Shown here: one piece after another, positions 1-7,701 of the stretch
How the letters are laid out: each line of letters begins with the position of its first letter
Position numbering within the stretch: the stretch's first letter is position 1
Origin: DATDDB01 sp035260545
GTDB taxonomy: Bacteria; Pseudomonadota; Gammaproteobacteria; Burkholderiales; Gallionellaceae
Direction: 5' to 3'
DNA: 23,310 nt
Assembly (NCBI GenBank): GCA_035260545.1
Contig: DATFUZ010000043.1
Coordinates: 1 to 23,310 of the forward strand
Notes under the pieces: generated by a model
The model's input: the letters and a program-made list of their open reading frames with translations, nothing else
What the model was told of the DNA's origin: nothing
The model's database searches: none
Made by a program: the position numbers and the translations under genes

Positions 1-2
1 AC

Positions 3-131
3 CGCCTGCTCGGCTCCTTGCGCGTGGATAGTGGTAAAATCCGCAGACAACTTGAATGGATGCCGCCGCATACGCTGCAGCAGGGGCTGCAGGCAACGGC
101 CGAGTGGTATCGAACCGAAAATTACCTATGA
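3..131 (+). CDS. NAD-dependent epimerase/dehydratase, C-terminal fragment (WbpV-like)
   Basis: Only the last 42 codons are inside the window; the gene begins upstream. The visible tail contains LGSLRVDSGKIRR, then LEWMPP, then a helix ending in AEWYR. This is the usual C-terminal pattern of extended short-chain dehydrogenases that act on nucleotide sugars (GalE/WbpV type), in which a nascent-sugar-binding strand is followed by an LGW/LEW-P motif. The stop TGA (129-131) overlaps the ATG of the next gene by two bases, so the two are translationally coupled. In Pseudomonas O-antigen loci a WbpV reductase sits beside WbpL and works with WbpM to make UDP-QuiNAc. That role is plausible here because both partners are in the window, but it is inferred from context. 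A UDP-glucose 4-epimerase is the main alternative. Confidence 0.75.
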   Translation, partial: RLLGSLRVDSGKIRRQLEWMPPHTLQQGLQATAEWYRTENYL

Positions 132-1117
132 CACATTACGCCCCCATGGTGGCAGCGCTGGTTGCCATGATGCTCATCTTCATTCTCACGCAGAGCAAGA
201 CCGGCAAGGGCATGCAGGACGTGCCCAACGACCGCTCGCTGCATGAGGCGCCGGTGCCGCGCATAGGGGGTGTGGGCATGATGGCCGGCATCCTGTCCGC
301 CTGGGCGCTGATGCTCAAATCGCTGACCTGGTGGCTGGTAGTGCCCATGCTGCTGCTGTTCGCGGTCTCACTGGTCGACGACATAAAGGGCCTGCCCGTG
401 AGCCAGCGGCTGGCCGCGCACACGGGCGCGGCGCTGATCCTGGTCGCCGGCTCAGGCCTGCTCACCCACCATCCGCTGCTGGCGCTGGTCATACTGCTGG
501 CCGTGGTGTGGATGACCAACCTGTACAACTTCATGGACGGCTCGGACGGGCTGGCCGGCGGCATGACTATTATCGGTTTCTCCGTCTATGGCGCGGCCTC
601 GCTGATGCACGGGCTGGACACCCAGGCCATGATCAACTTCACCGTCGCCGCCGCGGCAATCGGTTTCCTGTACCACAACTTCCATCCGGCCAAGGTGTTC
701 ATGGGCGATGCGGGCTCGATTCCGCTGGGTTTTCTGGCCGCGGGCATGGGCGTGCTGGGCTGGCTCGACGGCACCTGGCCCGCGTGGTTTCCGCTCTTCG
801 TGTTCTCCCCGTTCATCGCCGACGCCACGGTCACCCTGATAAAGCGCAGCCTGCGCGGCGCGAAAGTGACCGAGGCGCATCGCGACCACTATTACCAGCA
901 CATGGTGCAGATGGGCTGGGGTCACCGCAACGTGGCGCTGGCCGAATACGCGGTGATGCTGCTTGCCGGCGGCTCGGCGCTGTGGGCGGTGCGGCAGGGG
1001 GGGGATGCGCCGTGGATTGTGGCGCTGGCGTCGGCGGCCTTTTATGCCATCGTCATGCTGCTGCTCGGCAGCCGCTGGAAGGCTTTCCAGCGGCGCAGCG
1101 ACGGCCAGGCGGGCTAG
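128..1117 (+). CDS. wbpL: WbpL-type undecaprenyl-phosphate sugar-1-phosphate transferase (GT4/WecA family)
   Basis: An integral membrane enzyme that transfers a HexNAc-1-phosphate (GlcNAc, FucNAc or QuiNAc in known relatives) from a UDP-sugar to undecaprenyl phosphate, starting O-antigen assembly on the inner leaflet. The 329-residue length fits the family. Visible motifs are PRIGGVG near residue 45, the Asp-rich VDDIKG (D84, D85), NLYNFMDGSDGLAGG (from N131, D137), MGDAGS, and a late cytoplasmic loop HRDHYYQHMVQMGWGH typical of WbpL. Hydrophobic segments lie between these motifs throughout. ATG 128 was chosen because it overlaps the preceding TGA in an ATGA arrangement; an in-frame open stretch reaching back to 56 has no merit as N-terminal coding. 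The exact sugar cannot be read from sequence. Confidence 0.92.
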   Translation: MTHYAPMVAALVAMMLIFILTQSKTGKGMQDVPNDRSLHEAPVPRIGGVGMMAGILSAWALMLKSLTWWLVVPMLLLFAVSLVDDIKGLPVSQRLAAHTGAALILVAGSGLLTHHPLLALVILLAVVWMTNLYNFMDGSDGLAGGMTIIGFSVYGAASLMHGLDTQAMINFTVAAAAIGFLYHNFHPAKVFMGDAGSIPLGFLAAGMGVLGWLDGTWPAWFPLFVFSPFIADATVTLIKRSLRGAKVTEAHRDHYYQHMVQMGWGHRNVALAEYAVMLLAGGSALWAVRQGGDAPWIVALASAAFYAIVMLLLGSRWKAFQRRSDGQAG

Positions 1118-1162
1118 TGGCCGCAAGCGCCCCATGCCGTGTCCGGCGCAAACAATACCGGC

Positions 1163-1191
1163 TTGACATGGCTTGATTTGATTGATTAAAT
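1163..1191 (+). promoter_or_regulatory. Candidate sigma-70 promoter of the manC operon
   Basis: A perfect -35 hexamer TTGACA (1163-1168) is followed after 17 bases by TTAAAT (1186-1191, 4 of 6 consensus matches), in an AT-rich island within otherwise GC-rich sequence. It lies downstream of the wbpL stop and about 165 bases before the manC start, which would give a long 5' leader. Predicted by eye only. Confidence 0.55.
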
Positions 1192-1256
1192 TGACCGTTC
1201 ACAATTTGAACGCACAGCGCAGCCCGACCATACGACAATGTATTATCCCCAGTCCC

Positions 1257-1315
1257 CCACGCCGAAAGGCAATTCCGGCCGCTTCTTGCGGGACCGGGAA
1301 AAGCGCCCGGGCGTG
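1257..1315 (+). promoter_or_regulatory. Structured 5' leader of manC (nested inverted repeats)
   Basis: An outer stem CACGCC (1258-1263) can pair with GGCGTG (1310-1315). Inside it, TTCC-GG-CCGC (1273-1282) pairs with GCGG-CC-GGAA (1288-1300, two small bulges) around a TTCTT loop. No T-tract follows, so it does not look like an intrinsic terminator. It lies between the predicted promoter and the GTG start. Its function is unknown; it may affect mRNA stability or translation. Confidence 0.3.
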
Positions 1316-1355
1316 AGTCTGGGGGCGGCGGAATCTGGCTTGCCGGGGGGCGTCC

Positions 1356-2765
1356 GTGGCTGAGCGCCGCGTGCACGCCGTCATCCTGGCCGGGGGCAGC
1401 GGGAGCCGCCTTTGGCCGCTATCACGGCAGCACCTGCCGAAGCAGTTTCTTGCGCTGGACGGCAGCACTTCTTTGCTGCAGACCACCATCAACCGCCTGG
1501 CGCCGACCATCGCCGCCCATGACGTGCTGATCATCACCCAGGAAGCGCATGCCAAGGGCGAGGCCTATCACGCGCTGTTGCCGTACCGGTCGCTGTTCGA
1601 GCCGGTCGGGCGCAATACCGCGCCGGCCATCGCGCTGGCCGCGGCCTATCTGACGGCTGGCGGCGACGATCCGGTGATGGTGGTGCTGCCGGCGGACCAC
1701 ATCATCAAGGACGAAGTGCGCTTCCGCGCGCATCTGGACAGCGCGATAGCGGCGGCGGAAAGCGGCAGGTTGCTGACCTTCGGCATCCAGCCGACGCGTC
1801 CCGATACCGGCTTCGGCTACATCAAGGCCCACCCGGGCAAGGCGGCCGGGATACTCGATGTGGAACGCTTTACGGAAAAGCCGGACCTGGCCGCCGCCGA
1901 ACGCTTTTTGCGGGAGGGTGGCTACTACTGGAATTCCGGCATGTTCGTGTGGAGGGCCTCGGTGATCCTGGACGAGATCCGCCAGCACCTGCCTGAGGTC
2001 TATCAGGTGGTGCAGGACATCCTGGCGGACAGCGCCGGGCACGGCAGCTTTCAGCAGGCCGTCGCGCAGCACTTCGCCGCGATGCCCTCCATCTCCATCG
2101 ATTATGGCGTGCTCGAGAAATCCTCGCGTGTTTCGCTCATCCCCTGCGACATCGGCTGGAGCGATGTCGGCAGCTGGCAGGCCGTGCATGAAATATCTGA
2201 GAAGGACGGCAACGGCAATGCGCTGCAGGGCAACGTCATTGCGCTGGGCTGCAAGAACAGCCTGATCCGCGCCGAAAAGCGGCTGGTGGCGGCAATCGGG
2301 GTGGACGGACTGTGCGTGGTGGAAACGCCCGACGCCGTGCTCATCTCCCGCAGCGACGAAACCCAGCGCGTGCGCGATGTCGTCGACGAGCTGCAGAAGC
2401 GGCAGGCGCACGAACATGTCCACCACACGCGCGTCAACCGCCCGTGGGGTGCGTATACCGTTCTGGAGGACGGCGGCGACGGCTTCAAGATCAAGCGCAT
2501 CGAAGTGGCGCCGGGCGGCCGGCTGAGCCTGCAGAGCCACGCCCGCCGCTCGGAACACTGGGTCGTGGTGTCGGGCACGGCCACGGTGACCAATGGGGCA
2601 GAGGTAAGTACGGTGCACAAGAACCAGAGCACCTACATCCCCATGGGCGTGAAGCATCGCCTGGAAAACCGGGGCGATGAACCCCTGCATATCGTGGAGA
2701 TCCAGGTCGGCGATTATCTGGCCGAGGATGACATCCAGCGCTATGATGACCAATACAACCGATAG
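1356..2765 (+). CDS. manC: Bifunctional mannose-1-phosphate guanylyltransferase / mannose-6-phosphate isomerase
   Basis: Makes GDP-mannose from Man-1-P and GTP. The C-terminal cupin of this family can also interconvert Fru-6-P and Man-6-P. The 469-residue length is standard for ManC/AlgA/CpsB. The nucleotidyltransferase signature GGSGSRLWPLSR lies at residues 13-24, followed by LPKQFL, FGYIK, FTEKPD, YYWNSGMFVW and IDYGVLEKS. The cupin domain begins near VNRPWGAY and carries QSHARRSEHW at residues 393-402. In characterised enzymes this motif normally reads Q-x-H-x-H-R-x-E-H-W, so the second histidine is Arg397 here. The start is GTG 1356, preceded by a G-run; no ATG is better placed. It opens the manC-gmd-fcl-ugd operon, and no phosphomannomutase (ManB) is nearby. 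Confidence 0.96.
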   Translation: MAERRVHAVILAGGSGSRLWPLSRQHLPKQFLALDGSTSLLQTTINRLAPTIAAHDVLIITQEAHAKGEAYHALLPYRSLFEPVGRNTAPAIALAAAYLTAGGDDPVMVVLPADHIIKDEVRFRAHLDSAIAAAESGRLLTFGIQPTRPDTGFGYIKAHPGKAAGILDVERFTEKPDLAAAERFLREGGYYWNSGMFVWRASVILDEIRQHLPEVYQVVQDILADSAGHGSFQQAVAQHFAAMPSISIDYGVLEKSSRVSLIPCDIGWSDVGSWQAVHEISEKDGNGNALQGNVIALGCKNSLIRAEKRLVAAIGVDGLCVVETPDAVLISRSDETQRVRDVVDELQKRQAHEHVHHTRVNRPWGAYTVLEDGGDGFKIKRIEVAPGGRLSLQSHARRSEHWVVVSGTATVTNGAEVSTVHKNQSTYIPMGVKHRLENRGDEPLHIVEIQVGDYLAEDDIQRYDDQYNR

Positions 2766-2789
2766 CGGAATGAACCGGGGACTATCCAA

Positions 2790-3884
2790 ATGAGCACCGC
2801 GCGCAAAGTTGCACTGATCACGGGCGTCACCGGACAGGACGGGGCATATCTGGCGGAGTTCCTGCTCGGCAAGGGCTATGTGGTGCACGGCATCAAGCGC
2901 CGCGCCTCGCTGTTCAATACCGACCGCATCGATCACCTCTACCAGGATCCCCACGTCAGCGACCGGAATTTCATCCTGCACTACGGCGACATGACGGATT
3001 CCAGCAGCCTGATCAGCATCGTCCAGCAGGTGCAGCCGCACGAAATCTACAACCTGGCCGCGCAAAGCCACGTCGCCGTGTCTTTCGAGGAGCCGGAATA
3101 CACGGCCAACTCCGACGCGCTGGGCGCCTTGCGCGTGCTGGAAGCGCTGCGGCTGCTCGGCCTGGCGCAAAAAACGCGCTTCTACCAGGCTTCCACCTCC
3201 GAGCTGTACGGCCTGGTGCAGGAAACGCCGCAGAAGGAAACCACGCCGTTCTACCCGCGTTCGCCCTATGCCGTCGCCAAGCTGTACGCTTACTGGATCA
3301 CCGTCAATTATCGCGAGGCTTACGGCATGTATGCCTGCAACGGCATCCTGTTCAACCATGAGTCTCCCACCCGCGGCGAGACCTTCGTCACCCGCAAGAT
3401 CACCCGCGCGCTCGCGCGCATCAAGCTGGGCCTGCAGGACTGCCTCTACCTGGGCAACCTGGACGCCAAGCGCGACTGGGGCCATGCCAAGGACTATGTC
3501 GAGATGCAGTGGCTGATGCTGCAGCAGGAGCAGCCCGAGGATTTCGTGATCGCCACCGGCGTTCAGCACAGCGTGCGTGATTTCGTCAACGCGGCCGCGC
3601 GCGAGCTGGGGATCAAGCTGCGCTGGGAAGGCAGCGGCGTGGACGAGAAGGGCTACGACGGGACGGGCAAGTGCATCGTGGCCGTCGATCCGCGCTACTT
3701 CCGCCCTGCGGAGGTCTCGACCCTGCTCGGCGACGCGACCAAGGCCCGGGAAAAGCTGGGCTGGGTGCCCAAGGTCAGTTTCAATGAGTTGGTGACCGAG
3801 ATGGTGCGCGAAGACCTGGCGCGCGCCGAGCGTGACGAGCTGCTCAAGGAGCACGGCTTCAAAACGCTGGACCACAATGAGTGA
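2790..3884 (+). CDS. gmd: GDP-mannose 4,6-dehydratase
   Basis: Converts GDP-D-mannose to GDP-4-keto-6-deoxy-D-mannose, the first committed step to GDP-L-fucose (or GDP-rhamnose/perosamine). It is a 364-residue extended SDR protein. The Rossmann glycine motif TGVTGQDG has G12, G15 and G18. The active site has T136 and E138 in STSELYG, then Y160-x3-K164 in SPYAVAK. The Gmd-specific NHESPTRGETFVTRKITRA and KRDWGHAKDYV segments are intact. ATG 2790 sits 24 bases after the manC stop with a GGGG-rich stretch upstream. The next gene is fcl, which uses this product, so fucose is the most likely end sugar. Confidence 0.97.
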   Translation: MSTARKVALITGVTGQDGAYLAEFLLGKGYVVHGIKRRASLFNTDRIDHLYQDPHVSDRNFILHYGDMTDSSSLISIVQQVQPHEIYNLAAQSHVAVSFEEPEYTANSDALGALRVLEALRLLGLAQKTRFYQASTSELYGLVQETPQKETTPFYPRSPYAVAKLYAYWITVNYREAYGMYACNGILFNHESPTRGETFVTRKITRALARIKLGLQDCLYLGNLDAKRDWGHAKDYVEMQWLMLQQEQPEDFVIATGVQHSVRDFVNAAARELGIKLRWEGSGVDEKGYDGTGKCIVAVDPRYFRPAEVSTLLGDATKAREKLGWVPKVSFNELVTEMVREDLARAERDELLKEHGFKTLDHNE

Positions 3885-3887
3885 GCG

Positions 3888-4856
3888 ATGATCGGGCCGC
3901 ATAGCAGGATATACGTCGCGGGCCACCGCGGCCTGGTGGGCTCGGCGCTGGTGCGCCAGCTTGAGGCGCGCGGCTATCGCAATCTCGTCACGCGCACCCA
4001 CGCCGAGCTGGATCTTGCCGATCAGGCCGCCGTGCGCGCCTTCTTCGCGGCGGAAAAACCGGAATACGTGCTGCTCGCGGCGGCGAAGGTCGGCGGCATC
4101 CAGGCGAACAATATCTATCCGGCGGAATTCATCCAGCAGAACCTCGCCATCCAGACCAACGTCATCCACGAGGCCTGGCGCAATGACGTGAAGCGCCTGC
4201 TGTTCCTGGGTTCGAGCTGCATCTATCCGAAAGCCTGCCCGCAGCCGATCAAGGAAGAATACCTGCTGACCGGCCCGCTGGAGCCGACCAATCGCCCCTA
4301 TGCCATCGCCAAGATCGCGGGCGTGGAAATGTGCCATGCCTACAACCGGCAATACGGCACGCGCTACATCGCGGTGATGCCGACCAACCTTTACGGCCCC
4401 AGCGACAACTACGACCTGAACACCTCGCATGTGCTGCCGGCGCTGCTGCGCAAGATGCACGAGGCGAAGCGCGCTGGCGCTGCTGAGATCGTGGTGTGGG
4501 GAACGGGCACGCCGCGCCGCGAATTCCTGTATAGCGACGACATGGCCGCCGCTTGCCTGCACCTGCTGGAGCAGCCGGAGGAGCGGCTGGCGCCGCTGTT
4601 CAGCGAAGAACATCCGCCCTTGCTCAACATCGGCTGCGGCGCAGATGTCACCATACGCGAACTCGCGGAGCTGGTGCGGTCCACCGTGGGTTATGGCGGC
4701 GCACTCACATTCGACACGGCCAAGCCCGACGGCACGCCGCGCAAGATGCTGGATGTCTCCCGCATGGCCGCCCTGGGGTGGCAGCCGCGGGTGACCCTGG
4801 CCGAGGGCGTGGCGCTGGCCTACCGGGACATGATGGAACACGCGAAAATCAACTGA
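3888..4856 (+). CDS. fcl: GDP-L-fucose synthase (GDP-4-keto-6-deoxymannose epimerase/reductase)
   Basis: Performs the 3,5-epimerisation and NADPH-dependent 4-reduction that yield GDP-L-fucose. The 322-residue length matches E. coli WcaG/Fcl. The sequence starts with VAGHRGLVGSALVRQL (cofactor loop). GSSCIYPK places S109 and C111, and RPYAIAK places Y138 and K142, equivalent to the E. coli catalytic Ser107, Cys109, Tyr136 and Lys140 with an offset of two. PTNLYGP, SHVLPALLRK and KPDGTPRK are also present. ATG 3888 follows the gmd stop by three bases, so the two genes are coupled. All key residues are present, and nothing suggests a colitose or perosamine branch in this window. Confidence 0.97.
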   Translation: MIGPHSRIYVAGHRGLVGSALVRQLEARGYRNLVTRTHAELDLADQAAVRAFFAAEKPEYVLLAAAKVGGIQANNIYPAEFIQQNLAIQTNVIHEAWRNDVKRLLFLGSSCIYPKACPQPIKEEYLLTGPLEPTNRPYAIAKIAGVEMCHAYNRQYGTRYIAVMPTNLYGPSDNYDLNTSHVLPALLRKMHEAKRAGAAEIVVWGTGTPRREFLYSDDMAAACLHLLEQPEERLAPLFSEEHPPLLNIGCGADVTIRELAELVRSTVGYGGALTFDTAKPDGTPRKMLDVSRMAALGWQPRVTLAEGVALAYRDMMEHAKIN

Positions 4857-4871
4857 AATGGGAATCGGAAT

Positions 4872-6038
4872 ATGAAGATAGCCGTTGCCGGAACGGGCTA
4901 CGTGGGGCTCTCCAACGCGATCTTGCTGGCGCAGCATCATCAGGTCGTGGCCTTGGACATCGTGCCCGAGCGGGTCGACATGCTGAATCGCAGGCATTCG
5001 CCCATAGAAGACGCAGAAGTCGAGGAATACCTGCAAACCCGCAAGCTCGATCTCAGGGCCACGCTGGACAAGAAAGACGCCTATTCCGGCGCGGATTACG
5101 TCATCGTCGCGACACCGACCGACTATGACCCGGAAACCAACTACTTCGACACGCGCTCCATCGAGGCGGTGATACAGGATGTGCTCGCGCTCAATCCGCA
5201 GGCAACGATCATCATCAAATCCACAGTCCCGGTCGGCTATACCGCAAAGGCGCGGGAACAATTCCATTGCGACAACCTCATCTTCTCGCCGGAATTCCTG
5301 CGCGAAGGGCGCGCGCTGTATGACAACCTGCACCCCTCGCGCATCATCCTGGGCGAGCGCTCGGAGCGCGCGCGAGTCTTTGCGGACCTGCTGAAGGAAG
5401 GCGCAATCAAACAGGACATTCCCACCCTGTTCACCGATTCCACCGAGGCCGAGGCCATCAAGCTCTTCGCCAACACCTATCTTGCCATGCGCGTCGCGTA
5501 CTTCAACGAACTCGATACCTACGCCTCCACCCACAAGCTGGATACCCGGCACATCATCGAAGGCGTCTGCCTGGACCCGCGCATCGGCAACCACTACAAC
5601 AACCCCTCTTTCGGCTACGGCGGCTACTGCCTGCCCAAGGACACCAAGCAGCTGCTCGCCAATTACCGCGACGTGCCGCAGGAGCTTATCCGCGCCATCG
5701 TCGCGGCAAACTCCACCCGCAAGGACTTCATCGCCGAGAGCATCATCAGGATGAACCCCAAGGTCGTGGGCATCTACCGCCTGGTGATGAAGGCCGGTTC
5801 GGACAATTTCCGCTCCTCCAGCGTCCAGGGCATCATGAAGCGCATCAAGGCCAAGGGCATCGAAATCATCGTGTATGAACCGACGCTTACCACCCCCGAA
5901 TTCTTCCACTCCCGAGTGGTGAACGACCTTGCCCAATTCAAGAAGGAAGCCGATGTGATCATTGCCAACCGCACTACAGATGTGCTTTCCGACGTGGCCG
6001 ACAAGGTCTACAGCCGTGATTTGTTCGGGAAGGATTGA
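4872..6038 (+). CDS. ugd: UDP-glucose 6-dehydrogenase
   Basis: Oxidises UDP-glucose to UDP-glucuronate with two NAD+. The 388-residue length equals E. coli Ugd, and long stretches read the same as that enzyme. It has an N-terminal Rossmann motif GTGYVGLSN, ATPTDYDP, KSTVPVG, SPEFLREG, TEAEAIKLFANTYLAMRVAY, and the catalytic loop GYGGYCLPKDTKQLL with nucleophile C253. The C-terminal UDP-binding part has YRLVMKAGSDNFR and ends in YSRDLFGKD. ATG 4872 follows the fcl stop by 15 bases. UDP-GlcA could be a building block of an acidic glycan or a precursor for other uronic or pentose sugars. This is the short enterobacterial-type Ugd. Confidence 0.97.
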   Translation: MKIAVAGTGYVGLSNAILLAQHHQVVALDIVPERVDMLNRRHSPIEDAEVEEYLQTRKLDLRATLDKKDAYSGADYVIVATPTDYDPETNYFDTRSIEAVIQDVLALNPQATIIIKSTVPVGYTAKAREQFHCDNLIFSPEFLREGRALYDNLHPSRIILGERSERARVFADLLKEGAIKQDIPTLFTDSTEAEAIKLFANTYLAMRVAYFNELDTYASTHKLDTRHIIEGVCLDPRIGNHYNNPSFGYGGYCLPKDTKQLLANYRDVPQELIRAIVAANSTRKDFIAESIIRMNPKVVGIYRLVMKAGSDNFRSSSVQGIMKRIKAKGIEIIVYEPTLTTPEFFHSRVVNDLAQFKKEADVIIANRTTDVLSDVADKVYSRDLFGKD

Positions 6039-6075
6039 GGAGGCTATGCGGACTGACAGCGGAGCCGATGCTACA

Positions 6076-6087
6076 GGCGGTCGTATG
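6076..6087 (+). promoter_or_regulatory. ops-like element upstream of the flippase gene (tentative)
   Basis: GGCGGTCGTATG in the 121-base gap between ugd and the flippase matches the RfaH-recruiting ops consensus GGCGGTAGCNTG at 9 of its 11 defined positions. It lies in a position where antitermination would make sense for a long polysaccharide operon. The two mismatches and the GC-rich background make a chance match quite possible. Confidence 0.2.
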
Positions 6088-6159
6088 CGCGTGGTTCGTT
6101 TGCGGCTTAGCGGCTGGCCGTCGCCCGTCCTTCACTAATTTGAATCGTCCAGCTTTACC

Positions 6160-7509
6160 ATGATCTCGCGCTTGAAGCTTTTGGCCCGTGGCGTCTGGGC
6201 TGACGCGCACATGCGCGAGGTGGCGCTCGGCACCCTGCTTGCGCTCGCGATCAGGGTCGGGGGCGCGGCGCTGGGTTTCGGCTTTAATGTTGCCGTCGCA
6301 AGGCTGGCCGGTGCACAGGGTGCGGGTCTGTATTTTCTCGCGCTTTCCTTCGTCAGCATTGGCTCCATCCTGGGTTCGGTCGGGTTGGGCAATGCGCTCA
6401 TCCGGTTTGTGGCGGCCCATGCCGCCCACAACGAATGGGGTGCGGTCAGGGCGGTGCATGCGCTGGGCATTCGCTTCGCGACCCTGGTCGCGGGGATGCT
6501 CTCGGTGCTGGGCTTTCTGCTTGCGCCCTGGATCGCTGAAGCCTGGTTCCATAAACCCTTGCTCGCCTCCCCCCTAAGCTGGATGTCCCTTTCCATTCTA
6601 CCGGTCACACTGATTGCGCTTGAGGGACAGGCCCTCAAGAGCGTAAAGCGCGTTTCCATCGCCATGATCATTCAGGCAATTGGAATTCCCCTGATCAGTC
6701 TCGCGCTGATCTGGCCCTTGGCAAGGATTTCGGTCATCGACGGGGCCGCGTGGGCCGTGCTAGCGGCCGCGGTCATCATGGCGCTGCTTGCCAAGCTGGC
6801 ATGGTGGCGCGCCATGGCGGGACGCGAGGCGGATGACTCGCACTTTCCCTTCGGCAAGCTGTGGGCCGCCTGCAAGCCCATGCTGATCGTGTCCATCATG
6901 GGCGAAGCCATCATGCCCTATGCACCAACCTTCCTGCTCGGCGTCTGGGGCACCGCCGCGGATGTCGGCGTATTTGGCGCGGCCAGCCGCCTGGCACTGC
7001 TGATGAGTTTCCTGCTTGCAGCCGCAAATAACGTCATTGCACCAAAATTCGCCGAATTGTATGCGAGGGGCGACATTGATTCCTTGCACAAGGTTGCCCG
7101 CCATTCGGCCCTGCTCAATACGCTGCTGGCGATCCCGTTCTTCCTGATTCTGGTGTTTTTCGGCGCCGAACTCCTGGCCCTGTTTGGGAAGGAATTTACG
7201 CGGGGCGCCGGCATGCTTGCTGTGCTGGCGGTTGGTCAGCTGGTCAATCTCGCGACCGGATCGGTTGGCAACCTGCTGCTGATGACCGGGCACGAAGGCG
7301 TATTTCGAAACCTCACGATCGCATGCTCAGTTCTGGTTGTCCTTTGCTCAGTGATCCTGATTCCATCGCTTGGCGGAATGGGGGCGGCGTTGGCCTCTGC
7401 AATCACCGTTGCCACGTTGAACATTGCAGCAACGTTCGCCGCAAGGAGGCTAGTGGGAATCGACATCAGCATCCTGTCGTATTTTAGTTTTCTCCGACGG
7501 TCGCACTGA
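6160..7509 (+). CDS. wzx: Wzx-like polysaccharide flippase (MOP superfamily)
   Basis: A 449-residue, almost entirely hydrophobic protein with about 12 predicted membrane segments. Near the N-terminus it has the oligosaccharide-flippase pattern RVGGAALGFGFNVAVARLAG followed by GAGLYFLALSF and GLGNALIRFVA. Mid-protein, FLLGVWGTAADVGVFGAASRLA matches the second repeat common to Wzx/RfbX proteins. It would flip undecaprenyl-linked repeat units across the inner membrane. The ATG at 6160 has no good Shine-Dalgarno sequence; ATG 6211 is a possible later start, but it would shorten the N-terminal cytoplasmic stretch. The gene follows ugd after 121 bases and is the only flippase candidate of this family here. 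Substrate specificity cannot be inferred. Confidence 0.88.
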   Translation: MISRLKLLARGVWADAHMREVALGTLLALAIRVGGAALGFGFNVAVARLAGAQGAGLYFLALSFVSIGSILGSVGLGNALIRFVAAHAAHNEWGAVRAVHALGIRFATLVAGMLSVLGFLLAPWIAEAWFHKPLLASPLSWMSLSILPVTLIALEGQALKSVKRVSIAMIIQAIGIPLISLALIWPLARISVIDGAAWAVLAAAVIMALLAKLAWWRAMAGREADDSHFPFGKLWAACKPMLIVSIMGEAIMPYAPTFLLGVWGTAADVGVFGAASRLALLMSFLLAAANNVIAPKFAELYARGDIDSLHKVARHSALLNTLLAIPFFLILVFFGAELLALFGKEFTRGAGMLAVLAVGQLVNLATGSVGNLLLMTGHEGVFRNLTIACSVLVVLCSVILIPSLGGMGAALASAITVATLNIAATFAARRLVGIDISILSYFSFLRRSH

Positions 7510-7670
7510 GCCGATTGGTAATAGAATGGTAATCGTGTTCCATAGGGAGCGCTGCGTTGCCGGGCCTTGGCCATGTCAGGACCTGCGGACTTTGTTGCGC
7601 GCGCGGATATGCGTTCACGAGCGTACGAGGGTAGAATCGCCGGACACCCGCATTGAACCATTTGAATACG

Positions 7671-7676
7671 TATAAT
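7671..7676 (+). promoter_or_regulatory. Candidate -10 element upstream of the sulfotransferase gene
   Basis: A perfect TATAAT hexamer lies 25 bases before the sulfotransferase ATG, in the AT-rich end of a 192-base intergenic stretch (7510-7701). No convincing -35 hexamer occurs at 16-18 bases; TTGAAC at 7653 is too close (12 bases). The rest of the gap shows only a short repeat of TGGTAAT near 7516-7532. Confidence 0.3.
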
Positions 7677-7692
7677 ACACGCTGAAATTGTT

Positions 7693-7697
7693 GGAGG
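7693..7697 (+). promoter_or_regulatory. Strong ribosome binding site of the sulfotransferase gene
   Basis: GGAGG ends four bases before ATG 7702. It is one of the clearest Shine-Dalgarno sequences in the window and fixes the start. Confidence 0.6.
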
Positions 7698-7701
7698 CAT
7701 C

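Noticed and set aside
1422..5936. A 1504-codon open frame on the minus strand across manC-ugd
   Set aside because: It is antisense to four intact, well-recognised genes and arises from GC-rich third positions; its protein is low-complexity His/Arg/Ala-rich and matches no family.
6046..6138. A 30-codon ORF after GAGGAGG between ugd and the flippase
   Set aside because: The ATG is only two bases from the Shine-Dalgarno-like sequence, the peptide matches nothing, and it is too short to separate from chance.
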